A DNA stretch of 64,000 nucleotides, taken from positions 17,320,720-17,384,719 of the forward strand of contig NC_048537.1 of assembly GCF_902806685.2 (NCBI RefSeq). Direction: 5' to 3'. Of this stretch, positions 11,173 through 24,100 are shown piece after piece (within the stretch, counting starts at the first letter, position 1; every line of letters begins with the position of its first letter). Made by a program: the position numbers and the translations under genes. Below the pieces are notes generated by a model that was given only the letters and a program-made list of their open reading frames with translations, had not been told where the DNA came from and did no database searches. This DNA comes from Maniola hyperantus. Taxonomy: Eukaryota > Arthropoda > Insecta > Lepidoptera > Nymphalidae.

Positions 11173-11366
11173 CAGTAGGTAGGTACGCGGTAAGTAATGT
11201 ACATCGACATAGAAGGAGGTAGCAGATTTGTAGAGCGTTGTCCCTGTCATTGAGACCGAAAAAACGTCATACAGGTATGAGTGACAGAGACAACGCCCTA
11301 CAAAGCCTAAATGTCACTCTAAAGGCCGATGTCTCGCCGATGCACATTACTTTCTGCCGCGTACTG
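11173..11366 (-). mobile_element. CAGTACGCG MITE
   Basis: Reversed copy of the element at 21971-22144. The right end CCGCGTACTG is followed by TA. The left end carries a small duplication (GTAGGTAGGTACGCGG). Confidence 0.8.
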
Positions 11367-11395
11367 TACTTAGGTAGATTTGCACTTTGTCCCAT

Positions 11396-11590
11396 CGATA
11401 TAAATGACAAGATATGCCCAAGCGAACAAAATTTTTCAAGGTTTTGTTTTGGAACCAAATAAATCAGCGCCACCTCTTAGATACTAATGAACGACCCGTT
11501 TGAAATCCAGATGTCACTGAGGTTGCATTGGTGCTAAATAAACATTTTGGGACCAATCAGTCGGTGCCATTTTGCTTGTTCAAGGGTCCT
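11396..11590. repeat. Dispersed repeat, partner of 32815-32945
   Basis: AATGACAAGATATGCCCAAG, CGAACAAAATTTTTC and AACCAAATAAATCAGCGCCA appear reversed at 32830-32945. Family unknown. Confidence 0.6.
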
Positions 11591-11934
11591 GTCCTTACGA
11601 AGTAATATATAAGTCAGTGACTAGCGCCCTATAAAATCTGTGTTCACGAATAATATGGTGCATGATATTTTTCCGTTTAGTACTGAAACCACAGGCTTGC
11701 CTTTTGAAATGATGATGATTCAAAAGTCAAAACACTAGTATGAAACTTCCGCGTATAACTAGAATCACCTTAATTAGTCCGTAACTCCAAGACGACATCA
11801 ATCTTAAGGTCTGTAATTGGAAACCCAAACAAAAAGAGCCGGAAGCTACTCTGCTAATTGTTCACGCGTGGGAACCGCGCTGGAGGTGAGACGAGGGAGA
11901 AAAAAACATCATTTTGTAACAGATATACAATATA
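11591..11934. other. Unassigned DNA
   Basis: No supported feature. Confidence 0.4.
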
Positions 11935-11937
11935 CAA

Positions 11938-12170
11938 TCTAAATATATAAAAAGAAAAGGTGACTGACTGACTGACTGACTGACTGATCTATCAACGCAC
12001 AGCTCAAACCACTAGTCGGATCGGGCTGAAATTTGGCATGCAGATAGCTATTATGAAGCAGGCATCCGCTAAGAAAGGATTTTTGAAAATTCAACCCCTA
12101 AGGAGGTGAAATAGGGGTTTGAAATTTGTGTAGTCCACGCAGACGAAGTCGCGAGCATAAGCTAGTTGTA
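11938..12170 (+). repeat. Helitron-like element (type A)
   Basis: Full forward copy: TCTAAATATATAAAAAG, (GACT)n, hairpin region GTCCACGCAGACG, end AAGCTAGT. Confidence 0.9.
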
Positions 12171-12187
12171 TTATATTTATTATACCT

Positions 12188-12430
12188 ATGGGTATCAAAG
12201 TCAAGTCAAAGTCAAATGATTTATTCAAAACAGGTAATAAATTACTCTTATTGATGGTCTGGTATGGTGTTAGATTTGTAAGATATAGTGGTGATAATTA
12301 TTACGCAAACTTAAAACTAAAGCTACGAGGGTTCCAAACGCGCCCAGGTCTGAGAAGAGCCCACAACAAACTCAGCCGGGTATTCTTTTTATTATCACCA
12401 CTTTACAAAATTTCACGTAAATTATCGTAA
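12188..12430 (-). repeat. LINE 3' end with TTTGACT-type tail
   Basis: AAGTCAAGTCAAAGTCAAATG is the reversed repeat tail of a LINE. The body contains AAGCTACGAGGGTTCCAAAC, which recurs reversed at 42385-42420. No coding capacity left. Confidence 0.6.
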
Positions 12431-12519
12431 CACATAATTGTTCTTTGACTATTCTCTACAACACTAGATACGAATTTTAATTCTATAATTTTATTAACAT
12501 CAATTTTCTAATGAAGCCT

Positions 12520-12745
12520 TATCTAAATATATTTAAGGAAAAGGTGACTGACTGACTGACTAGTCTATCAACGCACAGCTCAAACTACTGGACGGATCAG
12601 GCCGAAATTTGGCATGCAGATAGCTATTATGACTAGGCATCCGCTAAGAAAGGATTTTTGAAAATTCAACCCCTAAGGGGGTGAAATATGGTTTTAAAAT
12701 TTGCGTAGTCCACGCGGACGAAGTCGCGAGCATAAAATAGCTAGT
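12520..12745 (+). repeat. Helitron-like element (type A)
   Basis: Forward copy ending GTCCACGCGGACGAAGTCGC and AGCTAGT. Confidence 0.9.
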
Positions 12746-12869
12746 AACTTACAAAAGCCTAAGTTTTCCTATTTTGATAAACTTTCTCCATCAGTCATCC
12801 CCTTGTATAATTGGCCTCAGATACAACCATTTGCGACTTTGAATATTTTTCTTAAAATAATTTTTAGCT

Positions 12870-12871
12870 TT

Positions 12872-12903
<32 letters not shown>

Positions 12904-13250
12904 TGTATGTATGTATATACTTTATTGCACCACAGAAACACAAATGACAGGTTACAAAAAGAAATCTTAATAAGTAGGTACAAAAAGGCGGTCTTATCGC
13001 TAAATAGCGATCTCTTCCAGACAACCTTAACGCTAGGGAGAAAACGAACAAATGGACAATGGGAGGTGGTGTAAAATAAACCTAAATACCAATAACTAAA
13101 TAAACTAAACCATATAATAAGAATATAAAATACATATTATTAATACACTAATACATACAAATAAAATATAATAGACATACATAAGACTACATAGATATAT
13201 ATACACATATAGATTTAAATAATAAACTATGCCGTTACTGATGATCAGTT
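12870..13250 (-). repeat. LINE 3' UTR with (TATG)n
   Basis: (TATG)n at 12876-12916, then TACTTTATTGCACCACAGAA and GGCGGTCTTATCGCTAAATA. The same 3' UTR is forward at 61430-61600. The body beyond 13080 is AT-rich and noncoding. Confidence 0.65.
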
Positions 13251-13651
13251 TTAGATTTGTTAAGGGATTCAGCACGATAGATTTGCGAGGGAAGCTCGTT
13301 CCATAAACAGATAGCAGTGACCGTGAAGGAATTCCTAAAGTATTTTGTCCGATGTGTAGGTGGCGCTAGAATGAGTTTTCTAATTTATTTCTAAATTCTA
13401 GATTCACTCTCATAAGTATGCTAGTATGCTATATGATAGACGTCCTACACACAGGTGTCTCTACTAGATACACATGGAATTGGCTTTTAAAATCCGTACG
13501 GGAACCTTTTCTTTTCACTGGCTAAAAAGTACTTTTATATGTGGCTTGCACTCCCTTGAGAAGGCTCAAGGTACCATAAATACCTCTGAACACAGTGCAT
13601 CTTAATGTTCTCTTTACCAGGCGGAATCAAACTACGGGATGTATCCATCAG
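13251..13651. other. Unassigned DNA
   Basis: Text such as GAGGGAAGCTCGTTCCATAA (about 13288) resembles a LINE C-terminal coding scrap, too degraded to assign. Confidence 0.35.
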
Positions 13652-13652
13652 G

Positions 13653-13765
13653 ACCAGGGTTATTGCAGATGCCATATCTTCACATCAGCGGACGCGGATG
13701 TCTGAATTAATGCGAATGTTCCGCATTTGCGGATGCGGATGCGAATATCCGTAACACCCCTGTTG
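13653..13765. mobile_element. Small hAT-like element (CAGGGTT)
   Basis: CAGGGTTATTGCAGATGCC left end, GCGGATGCGGATGCGAATAT core, AACACCCCTG right end. A relative lies at 49640-49775. Confidence 0.6.
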
Positions 13766-13867
13766 GGTACCATTGTACTCTTTTTGTTTGGTCAGTTAGC
13801 GCACGAATGATACACCCTGCCAACAGGCCGAAGTCCATAGGGAGTTTTTACTCCCCCACAAAGAAAA

Positions 13868-14297
13868 AAACCCGGCCAAGTGCGAGTCAGGCTCGCGCAA
13901 TGAGGGTTCCGTACTACAGTCGTAGTTTTTCGACATTTTGCACGATAATTCAAAAACTATGATGCATAAAAATAAATAAAAATCTGTTTTAGAATGTACA
14001 GGTGAAGACCTTTCATATGATACCCCACTTGATATAGTCACTCCCTTCGAAAGTTGAAAATACTAATTATTAGTTCATGACCACAATTTAATTTTTTTTG
14101 TGTGATCTAACCCTAAATTCACAGTTTTCAGATTTTTCCTCAAATGTCAGCTATAAGATCTACCTACCTGCCAAATTTCATGATTCTAGGTCAACGGGAA
14201 GTACCCTGTAGGTTTCTTGACAGACAGACGGCCAGACAGACAACAAAGTGATCCTATAAGGGTTCCGTTTTTCCTTTTGAGGTACGGAACCCTAAAA
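13868..14297 (+). repeat. Dispersed repeat family B, full length
   Basis: CCCGGCCAAGTGCGAGTCAG to GGTACGGAACCCTAAAAA. Confidence 0.9.
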
Positions 14298-14522
14298 AGA
14301 TAAGTTCTATAAGTCGCGACTGTCAGCCGCGTCCGATAATTTGTTTCCGCCTTAAAAACATAATCGGATTACGTGCCGCAATAACACGTTACACGTAACT
14401 TCGGTAATTCTTTGTAAGAGGCTCAGAACCTCACGCGTTATTCTTTGACAGGTAATAGTTATTAATGATGCGATAATGACTTCACTTAACGTATGTTAGC
14501 TGGAGCTTACACGATGTTAGGA

Positions 14523-14762
14523 GGTAGAATAGAATAGAATAGAATAGAATAATTCTTTATTTGCATAATGTGGTACATAAGATGTTAAATCTAAGAAACA
14601 GTCCAGCACATTAGCCATGGCGGCGTACAAATATAGTTAACAGTTGAGATTATTGAGTGTGACTAGATATTTTTTTATAATACAGGCAAATCATAAAATT
14701 AAACTTAGTAATGTATTTACATTTTCAGTTGTAATTAGGTATGTCTGTGTGTTACCATAATT
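14523..14762 (-). repeat. LINE 3' UTR with (GAATA)n tail
   Basis: (AATAG)n at 14527-14551 and ATTCTTTATTTGCATAATGT, the reversed AATAAA-bearing end of a LINE. Noncoding. Confidence 0.55.
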
Positions 14763-14767
14763 ATTTA

Positions 14768-14855
14768 CTTATATGCTCGCGACTTCGCCCGTGTAGACTA
14801 TACAAATTTCAATTCCCTATTTTAGTCCCTTAGGGTTGAATTTTCGAAAACCACC
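14768..14855 (-). repeat. Helitron type A fragment
   Basis: ATGCTCGCGACTTCGCCCGT then CCCTTAGGGTTGAATTTTCG; truncated. Confidence 0.75.
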
Positions 14856-15012
14856 AAATAAGCTTTTTCAAATCTTCATCAATCATACTCAGTTTCAATC
14901 AAAGCTAAAACTTATTTATGAATAAAATGATGAGCATTAGATTTAAACCTGTCAAGTAGATGTAATTTAGTTTAGAGACAGTGCTCATAGAATTAGCCCT
15001 TTTTTTACTCAC

Positions 15013-15154
15013 CGTGGTAGATGGCTCGACACGCGCAGGCACCGCCCGCGCCACGTCGGGCGAAGCGGAGCGCTCCCTCTCCCGCATCTCGCCCGCTAAG
15101 GCCGCCGCACGCGCCGCTCGCGCCGCCACTTCCAGGCAACCGCTTGATTTGCTC
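15013..15154 (-). CDS. Coding exon 12: Ala/Arg-rich helical segment, last found
   Basis: One base plus 47 codons (residues 871-918), acceptor TTGATCACAG, donor GTGAGT. Contains EVAARAARAAALAGEMRERE, a probable charged helix, then SASPDVARAVPARVEPSTT. It ends in phase 0 at a consensus donor, so coding continues downstream. The matching exon was not found among the repeats at 1-15000. Confidence 0.83.
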
Positions 15155-18100
15155 CTGTGATCAATAAACGAAGCTATCCATACTAATATTATAAATGCTA
15201 AAGTGTGTCTGTCTGTCTGCTTTTCAGGGCCCAACAGTTCAACCGATTTTGATGAAATTTGGTACAGTGTTAGCTTACATCCCGAGGAAGGACATAGGCT
15301 ACTTTTATCCCGGAAAATTAAAGAGTTCCGATGGGATTTTTTAAAACCTAAATCCACGCGGATGTAATAACGGGCATTATCTAATCTAAATATATAAAAT
15401 GAGAAGGTGACTGACTGACTGACTGACTGACTGACTGACTGATCTATCAACGCACAGCTCAAACTACTGGACGGATCGGGCTGAAATTTGGCATGCAGAT
15501 AGCTATTATGACGTAGGCATCCGCTAAGAAAGGATTTTTGAAAATTCAACCCCTAAGGGGGTGAAATAGGGGTTTGAAATTTGTGTAGTCCACGCGGACG
15601 AAGTCGCGAGCATAAGCTAGTATTACATAATCGAAGAATAGTAAGGGTCAGACATTGGTCAAAGGACTTAATGAATAGTTTAAATGTTTCCAAACGACGA
15701 GATCACCCATTTTCCGAAACCTGAGCTAACCCTTCGGTCATTATGGCTCAACGGACAAAGTTATTAAGCGGGGTAATAGTTTCAATCTAGTAATCTATAA
15801 TCGTAGATTGATAGATGGCAAGTTAAGGTGAAGTATAAAGCTTCTTCCATACCTTATGGGTCGATCAGTGGACATCATGGAGAGCGGCTGGTCGGGCGCC
15901 GGCGGCAGGTACATCACGTGTCCGCCCCAGTTCACGTACGAGCTGCACCAACGCTTGCCTTCTTCCTGAGCCTGGTAGATAAGCACATTTATTTACATGT
16001 CTTCAAGGTAATACAATGGAGAGAGCTATGCTTGGAGTTTCTATACGTGATCAAATCAGAAATGAGGAGATCAGTAGGAGAACTAGAGTAACCGACATAG
16101 CTCAACGGGTTGCTAAGCTGAAGTGGCAATGGGCAGGGCACAAAATTCGTAAAACCGATAGACGTTGGGGTCCCAAGGTGCTGGAATGGCGACCCCGCAC
16201 CGGAAGACGCAATGTTGGAAGACCCCCCACTAGGTGGACGGACGAAATCAGACGAGTCGCAGAGAGCCGTTCGGTTCAAGCGGTGCAAGACCGTGGCGTG
16301 TGGAAGCCCCTACAAGAAACCTATGTCCTGCAGTGGACGTCTTTCGGTTGTTGATGATGATGATGATGATGATGATGGGATTAAAAATAGCAGCCAATTG
16401 GACGGAGACGTTTCGTTGGGTTGCGAAATTACCCAGACCGCTGACCTAAAGGTCTCTTGTAGGCACACCCACACGCTTTCCGAATCCAAGCAGCGTTCGG
16501 AAAGCGTCGACAATCGAGATGTCTTCTCGTCCAAAATTTCTTAGCGCTTGAAGACCAAATACTTCAAAGAGTGCGTGTTGTTAGTGATGACACATGGATC
16601 CGAGACATGGTCGCTATATGGGTGAGATCTATAGAGCGCCTGACTTTGCTTAGACTTAAGATAGAGTCAAAACGAGACAGAGCTATATCTCTCACATAAA
16701 TCAATCTTGTTTTAATTCAATCTTAAGTCTGAGCAAAGTCAAAGTGCGCTCTATAGATTTTAGCCTATGGGCCTCTTGAAAAAGCTCAGAGTAAGTAAGT
16801 ACACCATAAATTCAAATAAATCCAAAATCGCAAAGTGAATTCACCTTATCCGAAGATACGGAAGGTTCCTCCTTCCCAGCATCATCAGAAACCTTCGTCC
16901 TCAACTGTTGATGGTACAGCATCGGATTGCTCAAAGAATTCGGAGCTGACTTTGTCAAGAACCAATTTTGCTCCGGCTCCTCCAACATGGGTTCGTGTTC
17001 CAAATCGAACCTTCTGGACCCCAACGCGGCTCCTAAAGCTCCTGTTACCGACTTCCGAAGTTTCTGGAGGCTGTTGAACCCCAGCTGCAGCGGCTTGCCC
17101 TGGAAACAGTCGTAGAAGCACGACACCCCTTTAAACTAGGAGGAGATGGTAATGTTCTGTTTGTTGGACTGATGAGGAATAAGGATAAAATAGACTAATG
17201 TTTCAACCGCAAAGAAGTTCAAAGAATTAGGTTAGAATACAAGAATTTAAAAATATGGTACAATAAATAAATTAAAGTCATAATTTCTTTGATAGAAGGA
17301 ACATTTTGCTAAAGTTAAGTTAAAGATCATGGTACTGGAGCAATACATGAATGAGGTAAATAAAGAGTAGACAACGATTAAGAATAAATATCAAGCTGAA
17401 ACCAAAGTAACACATAGTATCTATAAAACGTAATAGGTGTAAGTAAATTAAAAAGTGAATCTAAAGACAGTGATATTAGTAGTGAAGAAGGTATTAAAAT
17501 TTGTGAAAAATAGTGAGTAGAAAATAAAATAAATTAAATAAACCCCTTAAAGATCAACAAAGCCTTAAAATTGGTCGGTTAAATGAAATACCTAAGAACT
17601 GTTATAATAAGTAGATAGATGAGTTAGAAATGTAATTAGATGTATACAGTTACAGCCGCACTCAGAGTCGCTAATCGTTACTTAAGATTGAGTTAAAACA
17701 AGACAGATTTATGTGAGAGATATAGCTCTGTCTCGTTTTAACTAAACTTAAGTAACGATTAAGCGTATCTGAGTACGGCTGTTAGTTAGTAGAATAGTAG
17801 AAAGTTCTCGAAGTAAAAGCGTGATATTTTATCTTTACTCGTCCTCAGGAGCGTACACGGGAGGTTAGGTTAGTGTGTTAGTTACAACTACTCTTCCAAA
17901 CTACTAAACAATGCCATTTAACTAATGATAAGAAAATATAATTTAAACCAATTCATTGATACCTGAGATGTAGAAATAGTAGGCAAAACGATTTAAAAAA
18001 AAATAAGCTGAAGATAGCCTAGTGTGATAGCCTAGTGGTTAGGACGACGTCCGCCTTCTAATCGGAGGTTGGGGATTTGATCCCGGGAACGCACATTTTC

Positions 18101-21100
18101 GGAGTTATTTGCGTTTTAACTAATTAAATATCACAATCGTGACGCTTAATTGCAGGGAAAGGGGATTATTAGTCATTTAACAATGCTAATATTCTTCTTT
18201 ACAATAAAAACCGGCCAAGTGCAAGTCAGGCTCGCGCACCGAGGGTTCAGTACTTTATAGTCGTATTTTTTCCACATTTTGCACGATAATTCAAAAACTA
18301 TGAAGCATTAAAAATAAATAAAAAATCTGTTTTAGAATTCACAGCGCCCTTTCATATGATACCCCGCTTGGTTTATAGTTATCTTACTTCGATAATTGAA
18401 AATACTAGGTAATTGTTAGTTCATGACCACAATTTAATCTTTTTTGTGTGAGATGTAACCCTAAATTCACGGTTTTCAGATTTTTTTCCCTTATGGCTGC
18501 AATAAGACCTACCTACCTGCCAAATATCATGATTCTAAATCGACGGGAAGTACCATGTATGTAGGTTTCTTGACAGACAGACACAGACAGACAGACAGAC
18601 AGACAACAAAGTGATCCTATAAGGGTTCCGTTTTTCCTTTTGAGGTACGGAACCCTAAAAATGAGCTCAGTGGCTATATCATTCAGTGTTAGAAACTGAG
18701 TTAGCGAATCACCCCGCCCTGGTCTTTGACTATATCCATGCAAAAATCATGTCAATCCGTTGCTCCGTTGCGACGTGATTAAAGGACAAACCAATAAACC
18801 AACAAACAAACACATTTTCGCATTTATAATAAGGGGTGCTGGTTTAACAATGCTAGTATTCTTCTTTACAAAAAAACCCGGCCAAGTGCGAGTCAGGCTC
18901 GCGCAACGAGGCTTCCGGTACTACAGTCGTATTTTTTCGACATTTTGCACGATAATTCAAAAACTATGATGCATAAAAATAAATAAAAATCTGTTTTAGA
19001 ATGTACAAGTGAAGACCTTTCATATGATACCCCACTTGATATAGTTATCTTACTTCGTAAATTGAAAATACTAATTGTTAGTTCATGACCACAATTTAAT
19101 CTTTTTTGTGACGTAACCCTAAATTCACGGTTTTCGGATGACCTGCCTACCTGCCAAATTTCATGATTCTAAATCAACGGGAAGTACCCTGTAGGTTTCT
19201 TGACAGACAGACAGACAACAAAGTGATCCTATAAGGGTTTCCTTGTTCCTTTTGAGGTACAGAACCCTAAAAAAACATTTCAAAACTGTAGGTCATCTCA
19301 GGCATCAAGTCTAACATCCCGCGCACAGTGCTCGTGTGAAGGGCTCACTTTGTCCTGGTCCCGAGGCAGGCTGAGGCTGAAGGGCTGCGCGCCGGGGCTG
19401 TAGGTGGCCACGGTGGCGTGGTGGTGCTCCGCCCCCGCGCCGTCCGAGCTGCTGTCGCCCAGGTCCTGCTGGGGGGTCCAGGCTGCTGTTTGATCTGTTG
19501 CCTGGGTACGAGAAATGGGGATAAAACTATCGATGACAAATAATTACTTGTCGATTGCATTTAGGGGACTTACGTCCCTAACTGCAATCTCACCATCATT
19601 TTAGGATTCTGTAACTTAAATGGAAAAAGGAACCCTTACAGGATCACTCCACTGTCTGTCTGTCTGGTCACAGTGACAGACAGACAGACAACCTAGTGAA
19701 GTGGTCCTACAAGCGTTCCTTTTTTCCCTTTGAGGTATGGAAACCTAAAAAGGCTAGCCTTGTCTAATTACTATACTGGCTGCATTTTCACGTTGGAAAG
19801 CCAGGCTGATGATTAAGAATGAGAAATAAAAAGACTAGTTGGAATTTCATGGCTAGAAAGTAGAAATTTTCAATTTTCCTTTTGTAATGCATCTTCAATC
19901 ACCAGGAAGTTACACGCATCAATAAACTCACAATTTGCCAATTATATCTCCTGGATGACCCCCTCCCCCATCAATAAGAGCCTCAATAGCTCAACAGGTA
20001 AAGGAGTGGACTGAAAACCGAAAGGTCGACGGTTCAAACCCCACCCATTGTACTATTGTCGTACCTACTCCTAGCACTAGAGGAAAGAGGAATATTAGTC
20101 ATTTAACATGGGTAATATTTAAAAAGAAAAAAAAATGCCGTACTCCTCTTGGCGAGTCTATCCTATGATCGCTGTGTCCATGGTCAGCAGATATCCCCGA
20201 GTCGCCGGACTTGTCCGCAGACTGGTCAGATCTGGGCGAGGACTCAGGGGATATGTCCGCCGACACTTTGGTCTCCACGGCAAGGGGTTGCGTTTCTGAG
20301 AAGGAAAACAGATTTTGGATTATTGAGCAATTATAAGTCCGGCAAATTGCTATTGCGCTGGAACCATGTCTCATTAACATCAAAATGACGTCATTTTGAC
20401 GTCAGCCGAAATAAAAATATACCATCAGCTCGTAACTTCAGTCTAGGGCTGACGTCACTAAAATGGTGGCCACGCGCATTAGAAATTTGCGGGTCGTATA
20501 GCTGGGCATATTTGCAGCCATAATAATATGTAATTTATGTCACCACGGTCAACATGATATTTAATTGCTTAAAATGAACATACATAATTCCGAAAAGTTA
20601 AAAGTCCGGGAACTACGGATCGCTCTAGCGCACTTGATCAACGTAGTGGACTACGGCTTAACCCTGTACGGGAGCGGTGTGCAAGCTCGACCGTACCAAA
20701 GGGAGATCTCCCACCGAGCGGTTAGTTGTGCTCGGTAGCGCCAGCGTCCAGATTGCCGAAAACTCCTTTAGTGCGAGTAATGTCGACGGTACATTTGTTA
20801 GGGACTACGTCATGAAATGTTATCGATTAAATAGCGCCATCTAGTTGCAATTGTGGCAACCGCCACATGCCCTTTTCTAAGAGCAGATCCATGTTCAGCA
20901 GTGGGCTAGTGATGGGTTGAGTTGATGATGAATGTCTAGAAGTGGCATTGTGCACCAAAAACCCTTAGAAAAATACCTACCGGCAAGATGAGCATCCAAA
21001 CTGGCAAGTTGCCTCCATGCGGCGGCCGGCGAGAAGCGCGGAGTGTTGGGCAGTTTCTTGGGCAACGTCGGCCGAAGACGGAGGGCGATGCCTAGCGAGC

Positions 21101-24100
21101 CCTCCGAACCCTCTTCCTCTGAGCCTTCTGATGATAACGCTGACTCGGATGATACTGGAAGTACAAATATGCGTTGTTAAAATCTAACAATCATTTTAAT
21201 TCGTCTCCATACCTTTTTTGTTAACGGGGAGAGATACCCGATTTCCTGGCTACAGTTTATATAGGATTTTTACCCCCTAAACCCCCTTGGTGGCCACCCT
21301 CAGCGCGTATTGGGAGGCTCCGTGATCTCTTACGTACAAAACCCCTCATGCGCGATGCCCATTGGACTTGCTCCATACATACTCAAGCTATTTATTTGTA
21401 CTCATAAAAATGTGATACTTGCGATATACTAATTGAACTAAAGACTATTTGTAATCCACGACTTTGATTGCGGGCGATGTAGAGATGCTTGGAGTTTCTC
21501 TACGTGATCAAATCAGAAATGAGGAAATCCGTAGGAGAACTAGAGTAAACGACGTAGCTCAACGGGTTGCGAAGCTGAGGTGGCAATGGGCAGGGCATAT
21601 AATTCGTAAAACCGTCAGACGTTGGGGTCCCAAGGTGCTGGAATGGCGACCTCGCACCGGAAGACGCAGTGTTGGAAGACCTTTCAACTTACAATTTCTT
21701 TTGCAATCTTCCTTAAGTTTCTCATTAAACTTCTCCATTTCATCCTCATCATGATATCCCAGAAGCTTCTGCTCGATGAGGTGGAAGTTACTCAGCTCTT
21801 CTATGATGGGGCTGCCGAGGCCGGGGAAGTCTTTTAAACGGTCTTGTGTTTCTGTCTTCTTGGTCTCGATCATGCCGAAGTAGAACTGCTTCGATGGTGC
21901 CGGTCTTTGCCTAGAAGTATAACAAAGATTTCAACAACTGCTCCTGTATTATGAATGCTGCATATATGTACAGTACGCGGCAGAAAGTAATGTACATCGG
22001 CCTTTAGAATAACATTTCGGCTTTGTAGAGCGTTGTCTCTGTCACTCATACCTATATGACGTTTTGTCGGTCTCAATGACAGGGACAACGCTCAACAAAT
22101 CTGCTATCTCCTTCTAAATGTACATTACTTTCGGGCGCGTACTGTATTTAGCAACCAAAATTAATGCATTGAATCCGTATTGAATACAATTGTCTTTATT
22201 AGCTCAATTTTTGGTGTTGGGTACTCTTGATGTTAAAAACTGATTACAAATTCAGTTTATCTCTTCATTATCATTATTGAAATGTAAAATTATATCATTA
22301 GGGCAAAGCACAGTTGCTAAAATTTTGTTTTAAGTATTAGAAGAGTGCTAGCCAAATGTTCAGTTTGGTGCTAAGATAAGAGTATTAATGGTAATCAGAA
22401 AAGAATTCACTAAAATATGATGTAATACAACAAAACCAACTTTTTGTTTTATCTTTTAATATGCTACACCATCAAAAAACCTAATTTAAATAAAACAAGT
22501 AAGTAATCAAAAGGAAAACTATCACAACTTACTTTTCTTGCGTAGCACGTTTTGAAGCTTCCTGTTTTCTCGTTGGCGAATGTTCCGGCGTCGATTCCTT
22601 TCCTGAAGCCTGCCCTCTGTCCGGCATGGTCCTCACGTTTTCTTTACTTTCCAGTTTATACTTGCTGCCATCATTCGTTGTTAACTTACTTTGCGTTTTC
22701 TGTTTAGATTCGTTTATCCGGCTCAATGGCCTTCTCGTTATATTAGTTGTGGGTTTCGAATCTTGTTTACTATTTGTTTTAAGACTAGACTCTTTGACTT
22801 TGCTCTCTGTTGCCGATTTCGTTGGGTTTGGTTTCTGTGTACTCGTTTTATCGTTTTGACTAGTTTTGTTTTCGCTTACATTTAATTTATTTCCTAACTC
22901 TTTCCTAATCCTACTGGTCGCCTTCTTAAGTTCTTCCTGAAACTCATCTTTTTCTTCGTTGCCTTTGTTCAGTAACGAAGGAAGAGATTTCCTCAACGGC
23001 TCGTTTCTCTGACCTAACGGACTAAACTTGTTATTTTTTGACTCTTCGCCTACAGCTTTTATTCTTTTTTCGTGCAAAGCTCTAGGTGAATTGTTTTCTC
23101 TTTCACTTATGATAAGGGTTTCATCGAAAGTCTTCTCTCTTCTTAATAATCGTTGTGAGTTGTCATCTTTGTCGAACCTTTCGGAATGCCTAAAATTTCT
23201 ACTTAAAAGAGGTGTTTTCCACGCTTCACTTTGTTCATTAGTTTTCGTAGTCTTAGCCCTACATCCACTGACCCTGTCCGTCCTCGTTACTCTATTATCT
23301 TGCCTCGTTTGTAGCAATCGTTCTTCTTTCTGCAACGACGCCGTACTTTGAACCATATCTCTACTGTCTGGTTTTAAATTTTGTTCCTTATCTTTAATTG
23401 GAGATTTGTATCGTCTTTCGAAGTTATCGTTGAAGTCCAATGACTTGAAATCGGTGTACGTATTCTTGTAGACGGGGATCTTTGAATCCACGTGACCGTT
23501 AAGTTTTTTGGTTTCGTTTCTAGTTCTAAATAATCTGAGTTTCCTTTGAGGTTCGGTTTTCGCGTTCCTGTCGATGGAATCTGGCGGTGAACCTGCTCGA
23601 TGCTAAGGAACAGAATAATTTTTATTACTACACTGGCGCTGATTCTGTTGTTTTTCGCTAAACTAAATTTAGAGTATCTGCATCCTTTTCTTTTTAATAT
23701 TGCTAAAAAGGGACGGAACATGGATTTTACATTTATATACTCTAAATTTTAGTGCACGCTATAAATTTAAACAATAAGCTCGCGACTGGCAGCTAAAGTC
23801 ACGCGGTTTGACGGCTCTAAATTAAACTTAAAACTGTCAAACTATGTCTGTCCTTTTCATATTATATTAGTAAGAAGAGGATGCGAATGCTCTAAAATTT
23901 AGTTGTGCTCAGAATCAGTACCAATGTTTAATCAAGAAAGTAGCATAATAAAGCATGTGTGTAGAGAACACTTACATTGTTGGTCGGTGGTGGAGGAGCT
24001 CGATACTTTTTCCGAAAGTTTTTGTTATTCGTGCATCTTGTCGGTTTCTGTTGCTCCTCTTCTATCCTTAGATCTGGTTCCGAACCAAATCTTTTCAAAC

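Noticed and set aside
1..15000. Exon 13 of the host gene
   Set aside because: No minus-strand segment with a phase-0 acceptor and non-repeat coding sequence could be supported.
14905..15549. 214-codon minus-strand ORF
   Set aside because: A chance fusion of a Helitron, another Helitron piece and the true coding exon at 15013-15154; only the exon part is used.
16812..17126. Single-exon gene starting MSCFYDCFQGK
   Set aside because: The part before GKPLQ lies upstream of a good acceptor and is intron; the rest is coding exon 10.
19983..20045. tRNA-Phe gene (CTGAAAA anticodon loop)
   Set aside because: Part of a SINE repeated at least six times in the window and followed by the same body and A-tail; the acceptor stem does not pair well.
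22626..23351. Plus-strand hydrophobic ORFs
   Set aside because: They are antisense shadows of the Lys/Glu-rich coding exon 5.
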